DNA from: Gracilaria caudata
Taxonomy: Eukaryota > Rhodophyta > Florideophyceae > Gracilariales > Gracilariaceae
Direction: 5' to 3'
Length of the DNA: 50,868 nt
NCBI GenBank assembly: GCA_030374735.1
Contig: JASCIV010000086.1
Span: 1 to 50,868, forward strand
In this document: positions 1 to 9,603 of the stretch, piece by piece
How positions within the stretch are numbered: position 1 is the first letter of the stretch
Layout: each line of letters begins with the position of its first letter
Notes under the pieces: model-generated
Told to the model about the DNA's origin: nothing
Database searches by the model: none
Seen by the model: the letters and a program-made list of their open reading frames with translations, nothing else
Program-made: the position numbers and the translations under genes

Positions 1-97
1 AATGTTAGGTTTCTTAGTGAAAGAGCGTTTCTTCCAACGCTCTGCGATAAGTAGAAATTGAACTATCGCGCCCGTAAATGAGAGAGAGAGAAGCACC
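1..97 (+). mobile_element. 3' end of a non-LTR retroelement (tail module)
   Basis: This stretch resembles, in opposite orientation, the modules at about 5885-6000, 7206-7315 and 40745-40830. It carries TTTCTTAGTGAAAGAGCGTT, a hairpin with arms AGAGCGTT/AACGCTCT (about 22-43), then CCCGTAAATGAGAGAGAGAG. The GA-rich end is seen in all copies, as CT on the other strand. One copy lies directly downstream of a broken RNase H domain, so I infer these are 3' untranslated ends of a LINE-like element. The coding part of this copy is outside the window. Confidence 0.5.
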
Positions 98-614
98 TTG
101 TCGACTTGGACCGAGCTTAAGAGATCAAGTGAACCCGATACTTGTCATCCATGTTTGCTAAATCGAAATGTGCGCAGCAAAGCAGTCCCCACGAACTGGC
201 CTTCTCCTTAGCAAGCTTTGCAAAACTGTCGTGACGATTCAAGAGCAACAGGGGCTTGCAACAACACCACACATTGAAAGTTGTACCATGGCTCCCATGA
301 TTGGTCGTTTGACATGCAGGGAATAAGCCTGTTCCTGACGAAGTTAATACGTCGAGCTGTGGCAAACAAAGTTCTCTCGAACAAACGGAGACTTAAACCG
401 TGATGCCATAGATTAACGACAACAAGCTTTTAAACGACAAAACATTTCGTCCGGGTGAGGCTTGGGGAGTGGAGCAAACACTAAGCTAACACCTTCCAGC
501 TCATTTCCTCGCACTCCTCTTCTCCTCTGCTTAAACTCTGGGACGAGTGTTCAGATATCAATTTTGAGGATTTCCTAAAGAAAACTATGTCCTCTATCGG
601 GCTATTGATGCCAT
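98..614. other. Intergenic, no gene seen
   Basis: This is sequence between the retroelement tail and the 3' end of RCL1. Open frames here are short and show no recognisable domain. No RNA gene or strong repeat was seen. Confidence 0.5.
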
Positions 615-1793
615 TCAGAAGCGCTGGCGGGCAACATTGGACAACCCGATGCCTATGCATGACAGTACCACACCGTGTTCTTTGTTCTGGACCATATCGT
701 CTTCAGAGTGTTCGGAACCTGATTCGACGGCTACTGCATTTCCAAACACACGAACTTTGAACTGCACTCCAAAGAAGGAGCGCAGGTCTCGCATGAACTG
801 AATAGCGGCATCACTTAGACGGCCTATTCTAATTCGGTTCAAATCAGAGTCTGCAAGAGCGCAGTACAAAAGCGCCAGGCAATCATTGTTTGAGTCAATA
901 CAACCGCCACTGCTAACTTCTTCCAAAAGCATGCGAAATGCACTTTCCGAAACTTGTTCCGGAGTAGTCTGCTCGCTGGAATTGGACCAGTCTGCGCCTA
1001 AAAGACAACCTTCAGTGGTCTCCGCGACAAGTTGGATTCCAAAACCGATTCCACAGTCCTCATGGTTGTTATGGTCCGTGTGAACGTACACATCAGGAGT
1101 GAATCGATTAAACACTCCGCGAACGACATCAACCATTCGTGTAACGTGCGCTGGTGAGGTCCTGTTTGCGAACGCAATGCCTCTAATTCTTTTGACGAAG
1201 CCGGGATCGATGATCTCTATGGGTTTTATCTTTGAGTTCAATACATCGCAACGAAAGTGTACAAGGCCACCATTGCTTTTCCCGTCTTCTTTGCTACTGG
1301 ACAACGAGCGTTTCCTAACTTGAAGCTGAGGCAGTAGAGGAATGCCCACCGTAAGCCGGCGCAATAGTGGGACGGAAACAGAAGCAATAGTGTCAACGCA
1401 AACATCGGTCGTGCTGTGAGTTGCGCCCCTCAGCGTAATTTCAAGAGAACGCTTTGCAAAAGGGCAAAGCATCAAAAGCGGTTCAAGATAGTACGCTATC
1501 GAACGCGAAACATGACAATCGTGAACAATGCGATTCCCACCGATTAGAAACCCTGGAGTGTAGGACAAAGTCGTTCCGGTCGCGTTAATTTTTATGACAG
1601 TACCGCTCGTGATTTTGTCGAGGAGGCGCAAGAAACATATTTCCGACTGAGAAAGACCGGGAAATTGAGCATCATCTTCGCGTATGGAATCAAAGATAAC
1701 TGGCCTTGACGATAGCGTGGCGAGCACCAAACGATGGCGAAGAAAACTTCCGCCTTTGAATTTCAGCGCCTTTCCCTTCCCAATGGCCACCAT
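615..1793 (-). CDS. RCL1: RNA 3'-terminal phosphate cyclase-like protein (Rcl1 family)
   Basis: This 392-residue protein belongs to the RNA 3'-phosphate cyclase superfamily. Seen near the N-terminus: FKGGSFLRHRLVLATLSSRP, the family's FxGxxxLRxRLxxATLSG-like opening. Later come a TPGFLIGG segment and the insert domain (ATHSTTDVCVDTI), then a GIGFGIQLVAETTEGCLLGA stretch typical of the Rcl1 branch. Rcl1 proteins lack cyclase activity and act in the nucleolus in pre-18S rRNA processing with Bms1. That role is inferred from family membership. The ATG at 1793 (AACATGG context) begins just before the conserved fold. The frame stays open upstream to about 1940 without another ATG. The gene is divergent from VPS37. 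Confidence 0.85.
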   Translation of the reverse strand: MVAIGKGKALKFKGGSFLRHRLVLATLSSRPVIFDSIREDDAQFPGLSQSEICFLRLLDKITSGTVIKINATGTTLSYTPGFLIGGNRIVHDCHVSRSIAYYLEPLLMLCPFAKRSLEITLRGATHSTTDVCVDTIASVSVPLLRRLTVGIPLLPQLQVRKRSLSSSKEDGKSNGGLVHFRCDVLNSKIKPIEIIDPGFVKRIRGIAFANRTSPAHVTRMVDVVRGVFNRFTPDVYVHTDHNNHEDCGIGFGIQLVAETTEGCLLGADWSNSSEQTTPEQVSESAFRMLLEEVSSGGCIDSNNDCLALLYCALADSDLNRIRIGRLSDAAIQFMRDLRSFFGVQFKVRVFGNAVAVESGSEHSEDDMVQNKEHGVVLSCIGIGLSNVARQRF

Positions 1794-2360
1794 GTTATCT
1801 TCCCTCGGGGCTTTTCGGGTGACATCCGAGAAAGAAGTGTTGCCGCCGGGTTGATGTTTTGTGAAGTTGTTGATCCTTTGGGATGCAGCGGGCAGCGAAC
1901 GGCCGCGGTTGTTTGACGGCGTTCGAACAGTGAATTTCACTAAGGATCAAAATGGCGACAGATTTTTCTTTAAAGGCAGCAATTCGTGCCAGCGATGTGC
2001 CCCGCATGAAGGTTACCGATGTGCTTGCTGTCACCCAGTGATGAGTCGCCAACGTTTCTCCTTCGGCAGAGTCTGCAGTGTCCCTCGGCTTCCCCGCAAA
2101 TTTCATGTGCCCTACTACACTTACGTGCCTCGCTGCATCATCGGCGGTCCCGGGCCGCGCTCGTGGTCGAAGTCGTTTCACGGCCCTCTTTTCTCTTGGC
2201 GTCGCAAGCCTTTCCTTTTGCTCCGAACACTATCCGTCCCAAATTCCACTGGAAGCCCTTCAACTATTCTCCGCATCCTGTTAACCCAGGGTATCACAAA
2301 AACTAGGGGGTTTCGGGCTTCTAGACCGTGCTTTTGGGCCCAGTCCCCGTGCTCTCCGGT
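1794..2360. promoter_or_regulatory. Divergent intergenic region between RCL1 and VPS37
   Basis: These 567 nt separate two divergently transcribed genes and presumably hold both promoters. Open frames run through it on both strands, but none has a recognisable domain. I could not name a specific promoter element. Confidence 0.4.
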
Positions 2361-3119
2361 ATGTGGACGGGTTCCAGCGGCGCCTATCGAGCGCCACATC
2401 CGCCACAAGCCCCGGGCGATGCATCCCATTCAATGTGGAATAACCAAGACGCCCGACCGTCGTCCGCCATGTGGGACAGAGACAACGTCTCGAGTCATCT
2501 GACACGACACGCCAACCAGTCATCGGCGGCAAACACTAGATTAGAAGTGAACCAACAACATTCGCGTTCACAAGACTTGAGCAACTCCGCCGACGGTATT
2601 CCAGATGCCCCACGGTCCTTCCCAGAGTTGGAGTCTATGTCTCTTAGGGATTTGAGGGTGTTACACGAGGAAAGAGCTCGCTTCGACGATTTTGTATCAA
2701 AACATCAATATCAGCAACAACTTGACTCGATAGTTTCACGAGAACGGAGTAATGTTGAAGCTTTCGAGCGAGAGCATACTGCAATCACAGCCAGGATGGA
2801 TGAAACAGTCGACGAACAAGCGCTTGCAAAACTGCGCGAGAATGTGGCAAACCTTGAGACAGAAGTTAATGCTTTGCAGAAACAGAAAGATGAATGGATG
2901 GAACAGAATTCCCCTGAACGTCTCATAGAAAGACTTCGAATCGCTATTAATGAGTCTGAGACAAAGTCGGAAGCGTTGGAGAAGTCTATGTTATCCAGCT
3001 CAATGCATTTTGACGACTTTCTCTCCCAGTATATCGCTTGTCGACAAAAGTATCATGAAAGAATATGGAAATTGGAGCAACTTCAGATGGAGGTGAAGAA
3101 GAAATCTTTCGGGCGGTAA
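2361..3119 (+). CDS. VPS37: VPS37-like ESCRT-I subunit (Mod(r) domain)
   Basis: This protein of 252 residues has a low-complexity, Pro/Ser/Asn-rich N-terminal third (about 1-90) and a long helical C-terminal half. The segment FPELESMSLRDLRVLHEE followed by FDDFV is the characteristic start of the Mod(r) domain of VPS37. Heptad-like coiled coil follows (about 120-215). The C-terminal part YIACRQKYHERIWKLEQL matches the family pattern of a late helix that contacts VPS23/VPS28. Known role: ESCRT-I sorts ubiquitinated membrane cargo into multivesicular bodies at endosomes. The first ATG is at 2361; the frame upstream to 2328 begins only with GTG. No intron is visible. Confidence 0.82.
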   Translation: MWTGSSGAYRAPHPPQAPGDASHSMWNNQDARPSSAMWDRDNVSSHLTRHANQSSAANTRLEVNQQHSRSQDLSNSADGIPDAPRSFPELESMSLRDLRVLHEERARFDDFVSKHQYQQQLDSIVSRERSNVEAFEREHTAITARMDETVDEQALAKLRENVANLETEVNALQKQKDEWMEQNSPERLIERLRIAINESETKSEALEKSMLSSSMHFDDFLSQYIACRQKYHERIWKLEQLQMEVKKKSFGR

Positions 3120-4856
3120 CCGTTCCGTACCTGAACGAAGATTAGCGGGCTTTAAGGAAGAGCGAACTAGACAACGATCGTTTTCCATCTTATACCGTAT
3201 TTGTGAATGGAGTACCCATCTGATTTCCGCTTAAGAGACGACAACTTAAGTACTTCTGAATGAGATTTATCGTGTTTTCTTTGATACACCAGCGCGCTCC
3301 CGTGCTGAGGGTGAAACATTTCTGAATCAGTCTAGTTGAAGATATTGGGCATCAGATTCCGTTCAAGTATCCCTCTACCACATATACCGAAGTCAAAGCG
3401 TTGAAGAACATACATTGGACAGTCCGGAATACTTGCATCTTTTTTCTCTCGTATTATATTAGCCTAGTTAGTGTGAGGGGCTCCGCCGGTACTGGTTCTT
3501 CAGTTTCAAAGCCTGATGTACATCGAAGTCTGCAAGCGGGCACAACAGAGTCGCCAATCCAGTGAGCTGCACTTTTAGCTTAGGCGGTGTATTACATTAA
3601 GTGAGTGCGACGGACAAAAGTCATGTAAGACTTGACTACCATACGCGGAGCTTTGCGCACCGGAGAACATGTCACGGTGCCGTCTCGGGAGCTCCCTTTC
3701 CCAATTTTGTGGTCAACAGAAGCTTAGTACAAAGTGGTATAAAGTGTCATCGGTGAAACGAGCTGCACCGTCCGTTGCCGGGTATAGCTCATACTGATAA
3801 CTGTGTGAAGCTGTGGTCTATTCGAGTAGTATAGTAATGGACGTAAAGCGAGTTTCAGTGGCGTCCTGCAATGAAGAGCGGCGCAGATATGCAAGTTGAA
3901 CATGTATGTTCTACGTTTCGGAGGCTGTTATAACGGGGATCATTTGGAAAACGAGTTGTTAAACGTAACGCATGTTACCGAGAAGATCTGCTTGTTCTGC
4001 AATCGACCCTTCATTATCAATCGCATTGAATCCTTATGATTCCCAAATGTGGAGGGTAAGTAAATTATTTCACAAAGGAACCTGCCCGAAACCCTCATAA
4101 CTTTTCGTGATAGACCTCGGCAGTTCAGTGCAATTGCCCCCAATTTCCTCTCAAGTTGCCAAGGGTATGCGCGGCAACTGGAACCTCACTGCATGGACGT
4201 ATGTCGGTGAACTCATGGCTCTCCTGACTGGGAAGTGCCTGTAGTACGGACCGATTACAGCTAGAACTCCAATTACGTTCACGATGGGTGATGCTCTGAA
4301 CAGTGTTCACCTGGAATGAGAGAGTGATGAAGGTATGTTCTGAAAGAGTGCGTGCTTGACAAGCTAACATTACCACATCAGTAACATATGTGTATCATGC
4401 AGTCTGGTTCAGAGATATGACCAAAAATGTGGGGCGGGACCTCATCGAGGGCGCACACCCCGAAGAACTAGGGTTCAACAGTGTTTTCTTTGATACAAAT
4501 TGCAATCCGATTGTGACAGTATCTCAAATGACAACAGAATTGCGGGAGAGAAAAAGCCCTGAAAGTACGTGTTGAAATGACCTCTTTGAGGTGTTGGTGC
4601 TGAGAAACGCACCGATATGTGTTTGAAAGGACTAGAAGTGCTCTCACTCAACTCTCTAAAGTCATAAATTACTTTTGTAGTAACAATAAATGATGTTCTT
4701 ACATGTTACAGCTCCGTGAGGACTTTATTTGATTGCGATGACTGCGATGGATTGCCTCGCGCATCGGCGACTGCAATCGCGTTTACGCGTCAACGCGCTT
4801 GTTAAGACGGGGCCTCGAAATCGTAAAATTGCCTTGTAGCAGCGATGGTAGCACTG
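3120..4856. other. Gene-poor intergenic stretch (1.7 kb)
   Basis: This lies between the convergent ends of VPS37 and the reductase. Only short open frames (67-83 codons) occur and none has recognisable domains. I see no tRNA, no clear transposon coding sequence and no microsatellite. It may be decayed repeat. Confidence 0.45.
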
Positions 4857-5639
4857 CTACGACTTGAGACGTTTCCTACTCAGCGCATGATCGATCTGAG
4901 TGTAGCCCACTTTCCCTAATGTCTTCCACATCGATTTCATCATATTCTTGGTTCCAACAACCAAGATTCTGGTGTCCTCTTTCGGGTGCTGTGTTACGTT
5001 ATTCTGAACAAAGTCTTCGTTAACACGGCCATATATCCATCCTTCTACTTGCTCCCTACTCGCAATCATCTTCAATGTGAAATGCCCAGGATAGGCTCGT
5101 TGAAGTTCTGCGATTTCAGATGCAAAAATAGCTTCCTCTCTATAACGCACAGAGTACATTAAGGTCACGAATCGATTTCGACGAAGCTCTTCTTTTGCAC
5201 ACACATATCCTTTTGTTATGCCAATTCCGAGAGCGATTATCAGCACAAAGGGCCCGGGCTTGTACACTACTGGTTTGACTGGAAGCGGAAGAGGTCCGAA
5301 AATTGTAACTCGCGACCCAAGGGGACAACGATCCAGCCATTCACTTGTTCCACCAGGATAGATCTTCACCACAAGATCGAACGAACCTATTCTTGTTGAT
5401 TCGCTCGTGGGCGTGAAGCTTCGTGGCTTGAAAGGACCAGGTCGCACTACCTTGACATGGTCGGTATGTTTAATGGACAGTGACATATCTGAAGGATATG
5501 CGAATGTGAACAGGCGTACTGGAAGAATTTCCTTCTCAGGTGAAGAGGAAACAAGTGTCTTTTTAGCCAGCAGCGGATAGGAATGAAAAGGAGGGAGAGG
5601 CCGTATCCTCCGAATCGTTTGGTGCTGCGTTTCTTCCAT
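4857..5639 (-). CDS. NADH-cytochrome b5 reductase-like flavoprotein
   Basis: A 260-residue ferredoxin-reductase-fold protein. Seen in order: RSFTPTS (family RxYTPxS, FAD phosphate binding), GGTSEWLDRCPLGSRVTIFGP (family G-x-S-x-x-L...G-x-x-V-x-x-x-GP), and ALGIGITKGY at the NAD(P)-binding GxGxTP position, with Lys where Pro is usual. Near the end is VVGTKNMMKSMWKTLGKVGY, which replaces the usual CGPPxM motif. Such enzymes pass electrons from NAD(P)H through FAD to cytochrome b5 or a similar acceptor. The deviations in the nucleotide site make the partner and cofactor uncertain. First ATG is at 5639. A possible 56-nt intron in the 5' leader (donor GTACAG at 5710, acceptor TTTCGTTGCAG ending at 5655) would not change the protein, because frames do not join across it. 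Confidence 0.75.
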   Translation of the reverse strand: MEETQHQTIRRIRPLPPFHSYPLLAKKTLVSSSPEKEILPVRLFTFAYPSDMSLSIKHTDHVKVVRPGPFKPRSFTPTSESTRIGSFDLVVKIYPGGTSEWLDRCPLGSRVTIFGPLPLPVKPVVYKPGPFVLIIALGIGITKGYVCAKEELRRNRFVTLMYSVRYREEAIFASEIAELQRAYPGHFTLKMIASREQVEGWIYGRVNEDFVQNNVTQHPKEDTRILVVGTKNMMKSMWKTLGKVGYTQIDHALSRKRLKS

Positions 5640-5727
5640 GTTGTAGATTTCGGTCTGCAACGAAAGAGGGAGAGATGTCGGTTAAATATGGAAGGGGCCC
5701 CGGGCTGTACCTTGGGCGCTTTTCAAG

Positions 5728-5886
5728 ATGGCCCTGACTGGCTTCAGCCTGATGAATGAATTAAAACCTGAGGAACGAGTCTCTTCGCAGAGTCTGCGCC
5801 TGCAGGTAAGCTTTGTCGCATTCAAAAAGGGCTTGTTTCCAAATATTTTGAGATTTCGCAGTATCCGGTCGAACATAGTTCTCTAC
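5728..5886 (+). other. Candidate short spliced reading frame truncated by a retroelement
   Basis: An ATG at 5728 opens 26 codons ending in CTGCAG at a canonical GTAAGC donor (5806). An acceptor (ATTTCGCAG) ends at 5861 and keeps the frame. The downstream exon runs into the retroelement tail that starts at about 5887. This could be the first exons of a gene cut by an insertion, or chance. No homology is recognised. It overlaps the 5' leader of the divergent reductase gene. Confidence 0.2.
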
Positions 5887-6068
5887 TACCCTTGTATAAA
5901 GATTTCTCTCTCCATTTACGGGCATGCAACATTACTAGGACGCAGCAAGGAGCGTTGAGCACTAAAGAAACGCTCTTTCACTAAGAAGACCAGCATCTTA
6001 TCTGGCCACTTCACTATCATTTCAAAGACATTCCTTGCCTTTCACGTAATGGAGGGAAACACAATCTT
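5887..6068 (-). mobile_element. Retroelement 3' untranslated tail downstream of the RNase H remnant
   Basis: On the minus strand this follows the stop of the RNase H remnant. It contains CTTCTTAGTGAAAGAGCGTT, an imperfect inverted repeat built on AGCGTT/AACGCT, then CCCGTAAATGGAGAGAGA, the same end as at 1-97. The copy ends next to TACCCTTGTA (5887-5896). I infer it is the genuine 3' UTR of the element whose coding remnant is at 6069-6783. Confidence 0.55.
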
Positions 6069-6783
6069 CTAGACGAATTCCTTTTTTGCACATCGTAGCA
6101 TAAAATGATCCGCAGTGTTCAGAACATTGGGCCTACAATCACAAAGTATTCTCCTTCCTGACAGAACAGACCCAAATGGGTGGAGTGACGGCGTATGTCC
6201 AACGTAGAGCTGAGAAAGGGCAACTTCGGCTTCTTGTTGAGACACAATCCTGCTCAAGCTTCGCAGGACTTCCGGTAGTATCGACCGCATAGAACTAGCC
6301 ACCTTCAGACGTCTTCCAACATCAGAAAAATCAATCGGTACCTCGACTCTGAACGGCCAGGTGCAACGCCTTTCGAGCCAGATCGTTAACCAAATCGTTG
6401 CGATATACCCCGGAATGACTTGGAACCCACAGAATATCTACCGGGCACACCTCTCCTATTTCGTATATCCTTCTCGAAAGCTTCTGCGTCACACTCGACT
6501 GCTGTCTGGGAGAGGCGCGCAACTCTCCGTCATACTCTGCAAATCTGTGACCAACCTAACGCGCCCTCTCCATTCAAGTCTAACCCTTGGTTTCAGCAAT
6601 AAACGAACTAACATCCACTCCTGCCGGACACGCTCCGGTATCAAGGGCAGCACCATTATTCCACCAAATAGCAAATCCACTACCACCCACCGTAGATACT
6701 TTGAGCGTCTTCGTTTCTGGCCTCCGTAGGAGATCCGTTTGCTCGTTCATTTCGCTCCGATCTTGTCGATCAGAGACAGGCAC
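6069..6783 (-). pseudogene. Broken C-terminal RNase H / zinc-knuckle region of a non-LTR retrotransposon ORF2
   Basis: Three minus-strand frames hold pieces of one domain. About 6580-6783 has VGGSGFAIWWNNG, an RNase H opening. About 6331-6522 has DILWVPSHSGVYRNDLVNDL, the RNase H segment normally read as WxPxHxGxxGNExAD. About 6069-6302 has LSQLYVGHTPSLHPFG followed by CDC and HFMLRC, the Cys/His knuckle found at the end of LINE ORF2 proteins. The pieces are separated by frame changes and stops, so the copy is inactive. The reverse transcriptase and endonuclease parts are missing. A related fragment lies at about 41787-41900. Confidence 0.7.
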
Positions 6784-7137
6784 ACCGCGAGAAGGCGAAC
6801 AGCATGTGCTCTGAGCGTCTTCATTTCCTGTTGATCGCCATCAGCATCAAATATTGCACCATCCGCTTCGTTAAGATCATAGGCCATGTCGAAGTTGTCA
6901 TCTTCTTTATTTTGGACAACAGCCTTCAATTACTAGACTGTACGAAGCTGTCGTCATATCGGATTATTATCTGTGGCAGACTGTGATGTTTTGCGTGAAA
7001 TCTTAGAACCTTGTCGCTGTTTCTGTGCTGGTCCTTGACGTACAATATTGTCCCAGGGTACCACATCTTCGTCCCACTTTACAGCCGCCCGTAACGGTTT
7101 GACGTTCTTCAGAAAATCCGGGCTGCCAACAGATAGT
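6784..7137. mobile_element. Diverged retroelement-derived sequence
   Basis: This continues the retroelement block. At about 6905-6950 it holds the module TTTTGGACAACAGCC followed by CAATTACTAGACTGTA. Better copies occur at about 40227-40300 and 41160-41245. No intact frame was recognised. Confidence 0.4.
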
Positions 7138-7166
7138 GCTACCATCGTGATTCATCATGAATGATG

Positions 7167-7171
<5 letters not shown>
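7138..7171. repeat. 34-bp quasi-palindrome beside a TC microsatellite
   Basis: Outer arms GCTACCATC and GATGGTAGC are perfect 9-bp inverted repeats. Inner arms ATTCAT and ATGAAT extend the pairing around a short centre. It ends three bases before the TC tract. Confidence 0.6.

Positions 7172-7173
<2 letters not shown>

Positions 7174-7205
<32 letters not shown>
7174..7205. repeat. (TC)n microsatellite, about 16 units
   Basis: This is an uninterrupted TC tract of about 32 nt. On the minus strand it is a GA tail following a retroelement 3' module, so it is probably the element's own simple-repeat tail. Confidence 0.8.
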
Positions 7206-7208
<3 letters not shown>

Positions 7209-7315
7209 TATAGGCACACCTAGCTTAATGAGAATAAGCGTAGCCTACACTTGTTCTAACAATGTGTAGAGCGTTTCTGCTGAAAGAAACGCTCTCTCAA
7301 TAAGAAGGCCAGCAC
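7206..7315 (-). mobile_element. Retroelement 3' tail module with perfect 11-bp hairpin
   Basis: On the plus strand, TTTATAGGCACACCTAGCTT is followed by a hairpin at 7268-7295. Its arms are AGAGCGTTTCT/AGAAACGCTCT with a 6-nt loop. Then comes AATAAGAAGGCCAGCACC. The same order of modules occurs at 40745-40830 and, diverged, at 5887-6000 and 1-97. Confidence 0.55.
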
Positions 7316-7997
7316 CTACTCTCTCTCCCTTTCTCTCTTTTATAGGTACAGCAGTTCAATTTTAGTACTACCACCGTACTCTCATAGCATCCAATTTTGC
7401 TGCTGATAATGCGAGTACTTGCAGGTGATGATAATGGTCGAGTGATTTGCTGTAGAAAAAAAGGCTGGCCTGCGTAGTCTAGCTTTTTACTTCTGGTTGA
7501 GAACTTACGATCCTCCAGCAAGCTTTCTGTACATTTTTTGGGAAGACCTTCCGCGTGCGGGTCCGTGATAAACCATTTCCTTATAAATAATCGGGGTTCA
7601 CTTTCTCTCTTTTATGAGTGCAGTAGCACATCATTTATTCTTCTTCCTACAACTTTTGCTGTAGTAACAATTTAATCTCTTTTTGAAAGGATGGTTGTCT
7701 GTGTGTGAAACCAGTACACTTAGCGGTTCCTGTAGAAGAGAGAACACATCACGTAGTTCATATTTTCTGAACCAGTAGCATACAAGCCCGGCACCTGTAC
7801 CGGCGGTAGACTATCGACGTCTCGAAAACAGATCGCGAGCATCTCTTCTTCTTTAACACGCTCCGAAGTCCCTTAAAGCGAGAATTAAATAGTAATCCCG
7901 AAAGATAGTCTATGTCATGTGAATTCTGAAAACTTCAACGACCAATACTCTTGAATCTGCTATCGAGGGAAAGGTTATTCTTACACCAACCCCGATG
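7316..7997. other. Repeat-derived intergenic stretch
   Basis: This contains two more copies of the CT-rich module ending CTCTTTTATAGGT or CTCTTTTATGAGT (about 7338 and 7602), so at least the first half is retroelement debris. Towards the 3' end of the CtpA gene I see no feature. Confidence 0.4.
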
Positions 7998-9374
7998 CTA
8001 CACAGTGTCGAGCTTTGTTGATTCTAGACTACTATATCCTTCCCGGCAGTATCGAGTTATACTCCTTACTTGTTCTCTTGATATTGTCATTCCCTTTTCA
8101 TCTATTCTTGTTATTCCAAGGTACTTTAGGAACATATTCAAGCCCTCGTGCTGTGCAGGAATATCAGCTGGGATTCCAATACCGTCAATCTTATATCCTC
8201 GTGGAGTCCGATACTCTGCAATTGTAACTACGATTCCACCGCCGTCTGAAAGCCCAAACACCCCTTGTATGACGCCCTTCCCAAAACTTCTCTCACCCAC
8301 AAGAGCTGCTCTACAGCTATCTCGGAGGCCCCCTGCCAAAACCTCGCTACTGCTTGCGCTTTCATCGTCGATCAGAACGGCAAGGTCGATATTGCTATCA
8401 ATGAACTGTTCCCCTCTGACAACCCGGGATTTGTACGACTCTTGGAGACCTCCAGCACGGGTGTTCCGACCACTTACAACGGCGACTGTGTGACCTTCAC
8501 CTTCTAACAACCCTGCAATCTCTAAAGCTCCTTCGAAAACCCCACCATGGTTTCCCCGCAAATCAATTACAATCCACTCTGCACCATCCGCCAGAAGACG
8601 CTGCAAAGCTTTTGAAACTTCCGCACGACCTGAAGCTCGGAATTCAGACAGGCGAATGTAACCCATTCGTCCATCTGGCCGATCAACAGTCGTAACCTTG
8701 GTCACAGCCGCAGGTGAGCTTTCTGCTTGGTATCTGCGAGTGAGAGTTGTATCGCCAAGATCTCGAAATCGAACTCGCATAGCACTCCCATCTGGGCCTT
8801 GCATCCATTCCGCGACTTCAAAAGGTGAGACATCAGTAACATCACGACCATCCACTTCTAGAACCTGATCACCCCGCTTGACACCGGCTTTGCTTGCTGC
8901 AGTGTTTTTAGGTGGTTCCGTTGCAACTACAAGACGACCAGACGCATCGTTCGTCAGAAGCAGACCCACCCCGGAGACATCAAATTTTCTGAGCTGTTCC
9001 ATTTGTTTCGGGTCGAGCACACGGGTATAGCGGTCATCCAATCTTGAGACAGCTTTTCTCAGTGCTCTATATGTCGAAGCCCGGTCTGGCAAGGGTGAAT
9101 TTAGAAGCTTTTCTAGCTGACTTTGCCAGTCCAAATGATTGAAAGAAGGGTCTACGTAGTAATCGTTGACAAACTTCCATGCTTGTTCAGCGAATTCATG
9201 TTCCGCATCTCTCGTAACGTCAACTACTGGCGCTGCTCGAATGGTATGGATTGGGACCGAATATAAGGCAGCTGCTAGAGCGGTGGAGACAGCAACTTTT
9301 CGAAACGGCAGGTTAAATGCTGAAGCTACTGGACAAACAAAAGAGCTCTTAGGGCGATACATCTTCTTTACCAT
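7998..9374 (-). CDS. CTPA: Carboxyl-terminal processing protease (CtpA, family S41), plastid lumen type
   Basis: A 458-residue protease. The N-terminus is bipartite: a basic, Ser-rich stretch, then a hydrophobic segment (about 27-45) ending in IRAAP, like a plastid transit peptide plus lumen signal. A PDZ domain follows (GVGLLLTND... AGVKRGDQVLEVDGRDV, about 135-215). The S41 core then carries the Ser/Lys dyad: SASSSE (Ser341) and FGKG (Lys366), spaced 25 residues as in characterised D1-processing proteases. In plants and algae CtpA trims the C-terminus of photosystem II D1 so the Mn cluster can assemble; this role is inferred here. The first ATG is at 9374. Single exon. Confidence 0.92.
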   Translation of the reverse strand: MVKKMYRPKSSFVCPVASAFNLPFRKVAVSTALAAALYSVPIHTIRAAPVVDVTRDAEHEFAEQAWKFVNDYYVDPSFNHLDWQSQLEKLLNSPLPDRASTYRALRKAVSRLDDRYTRVLDPKQMEQLRKFDVSGVGLLLTNDASGRLVVATEPPKNTAASKAGVKRGDQVLEVDGRDVTDVSPFEVAEWMQGPDGSAMRVRFRDLGDTTLTRRYQAESSPAAVTKVTTVDRPDGRMGYIRLSEFRASGRAEVSKALQRLLADGAEWIVIDLRGNHGGVFEGALEIAGLLEGEGHTVAVVSGRNTRAGGLQESYKSRVVRGEQFIDSNIDLAVLIDDESASSSEVLAGGLRDSCRAALVGERSFGKGVIQGVFGLSDGGGIVVTIAEYRTPRGYKIDGIGIPADIPAQHEGLNMFLKYLGITRIDEKGMTISREQVRSITRYCREGYSSLESTKLDTV

Positions 9375-9603
9375 ACGCAACCCACAAGTCCCGTTTGTAC
9401 TCCCAAAAGCTGAATCTTCGAAAGGGGACGTCCACTGGGATATGTGAGCTTGGCTCTGCCTTATGCGAGATCCAAAAAAGCTTCTAGCTTCGCACCCTCG
9501 TGATCAGTCCAGAATCCGGACTTCTTAAAAAACAAAATCTACTACCCTTGGTACGGGTATATTTTTGCTGGTGTCAAGTTTCGTGATACAGGGGGGGGTC
9601 ACG
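9375..9603. other. CtpA upstream region
   Basis: This is upstream of CtpA and contains CTACCCTTGGTACGGGTATA at about 9541-9560. It is presumably promoter sequence. No gene was seen. Confidence 0.35.

Noticed and set aside
1861..2502. 213-codon plus-strand open frame
   Set aside because: It covers the divergent promoter region and runs into VPS37 in another frame; its Cys/Arg/Pro-rich translation has no motif.
5682..5876. Minus-strand frame as a first coding exon of the reductase
   Set aside because: It ends in phase 1 at the GTACAG donor while the next exon starts in phase 0, so it cannot be joined in frame.
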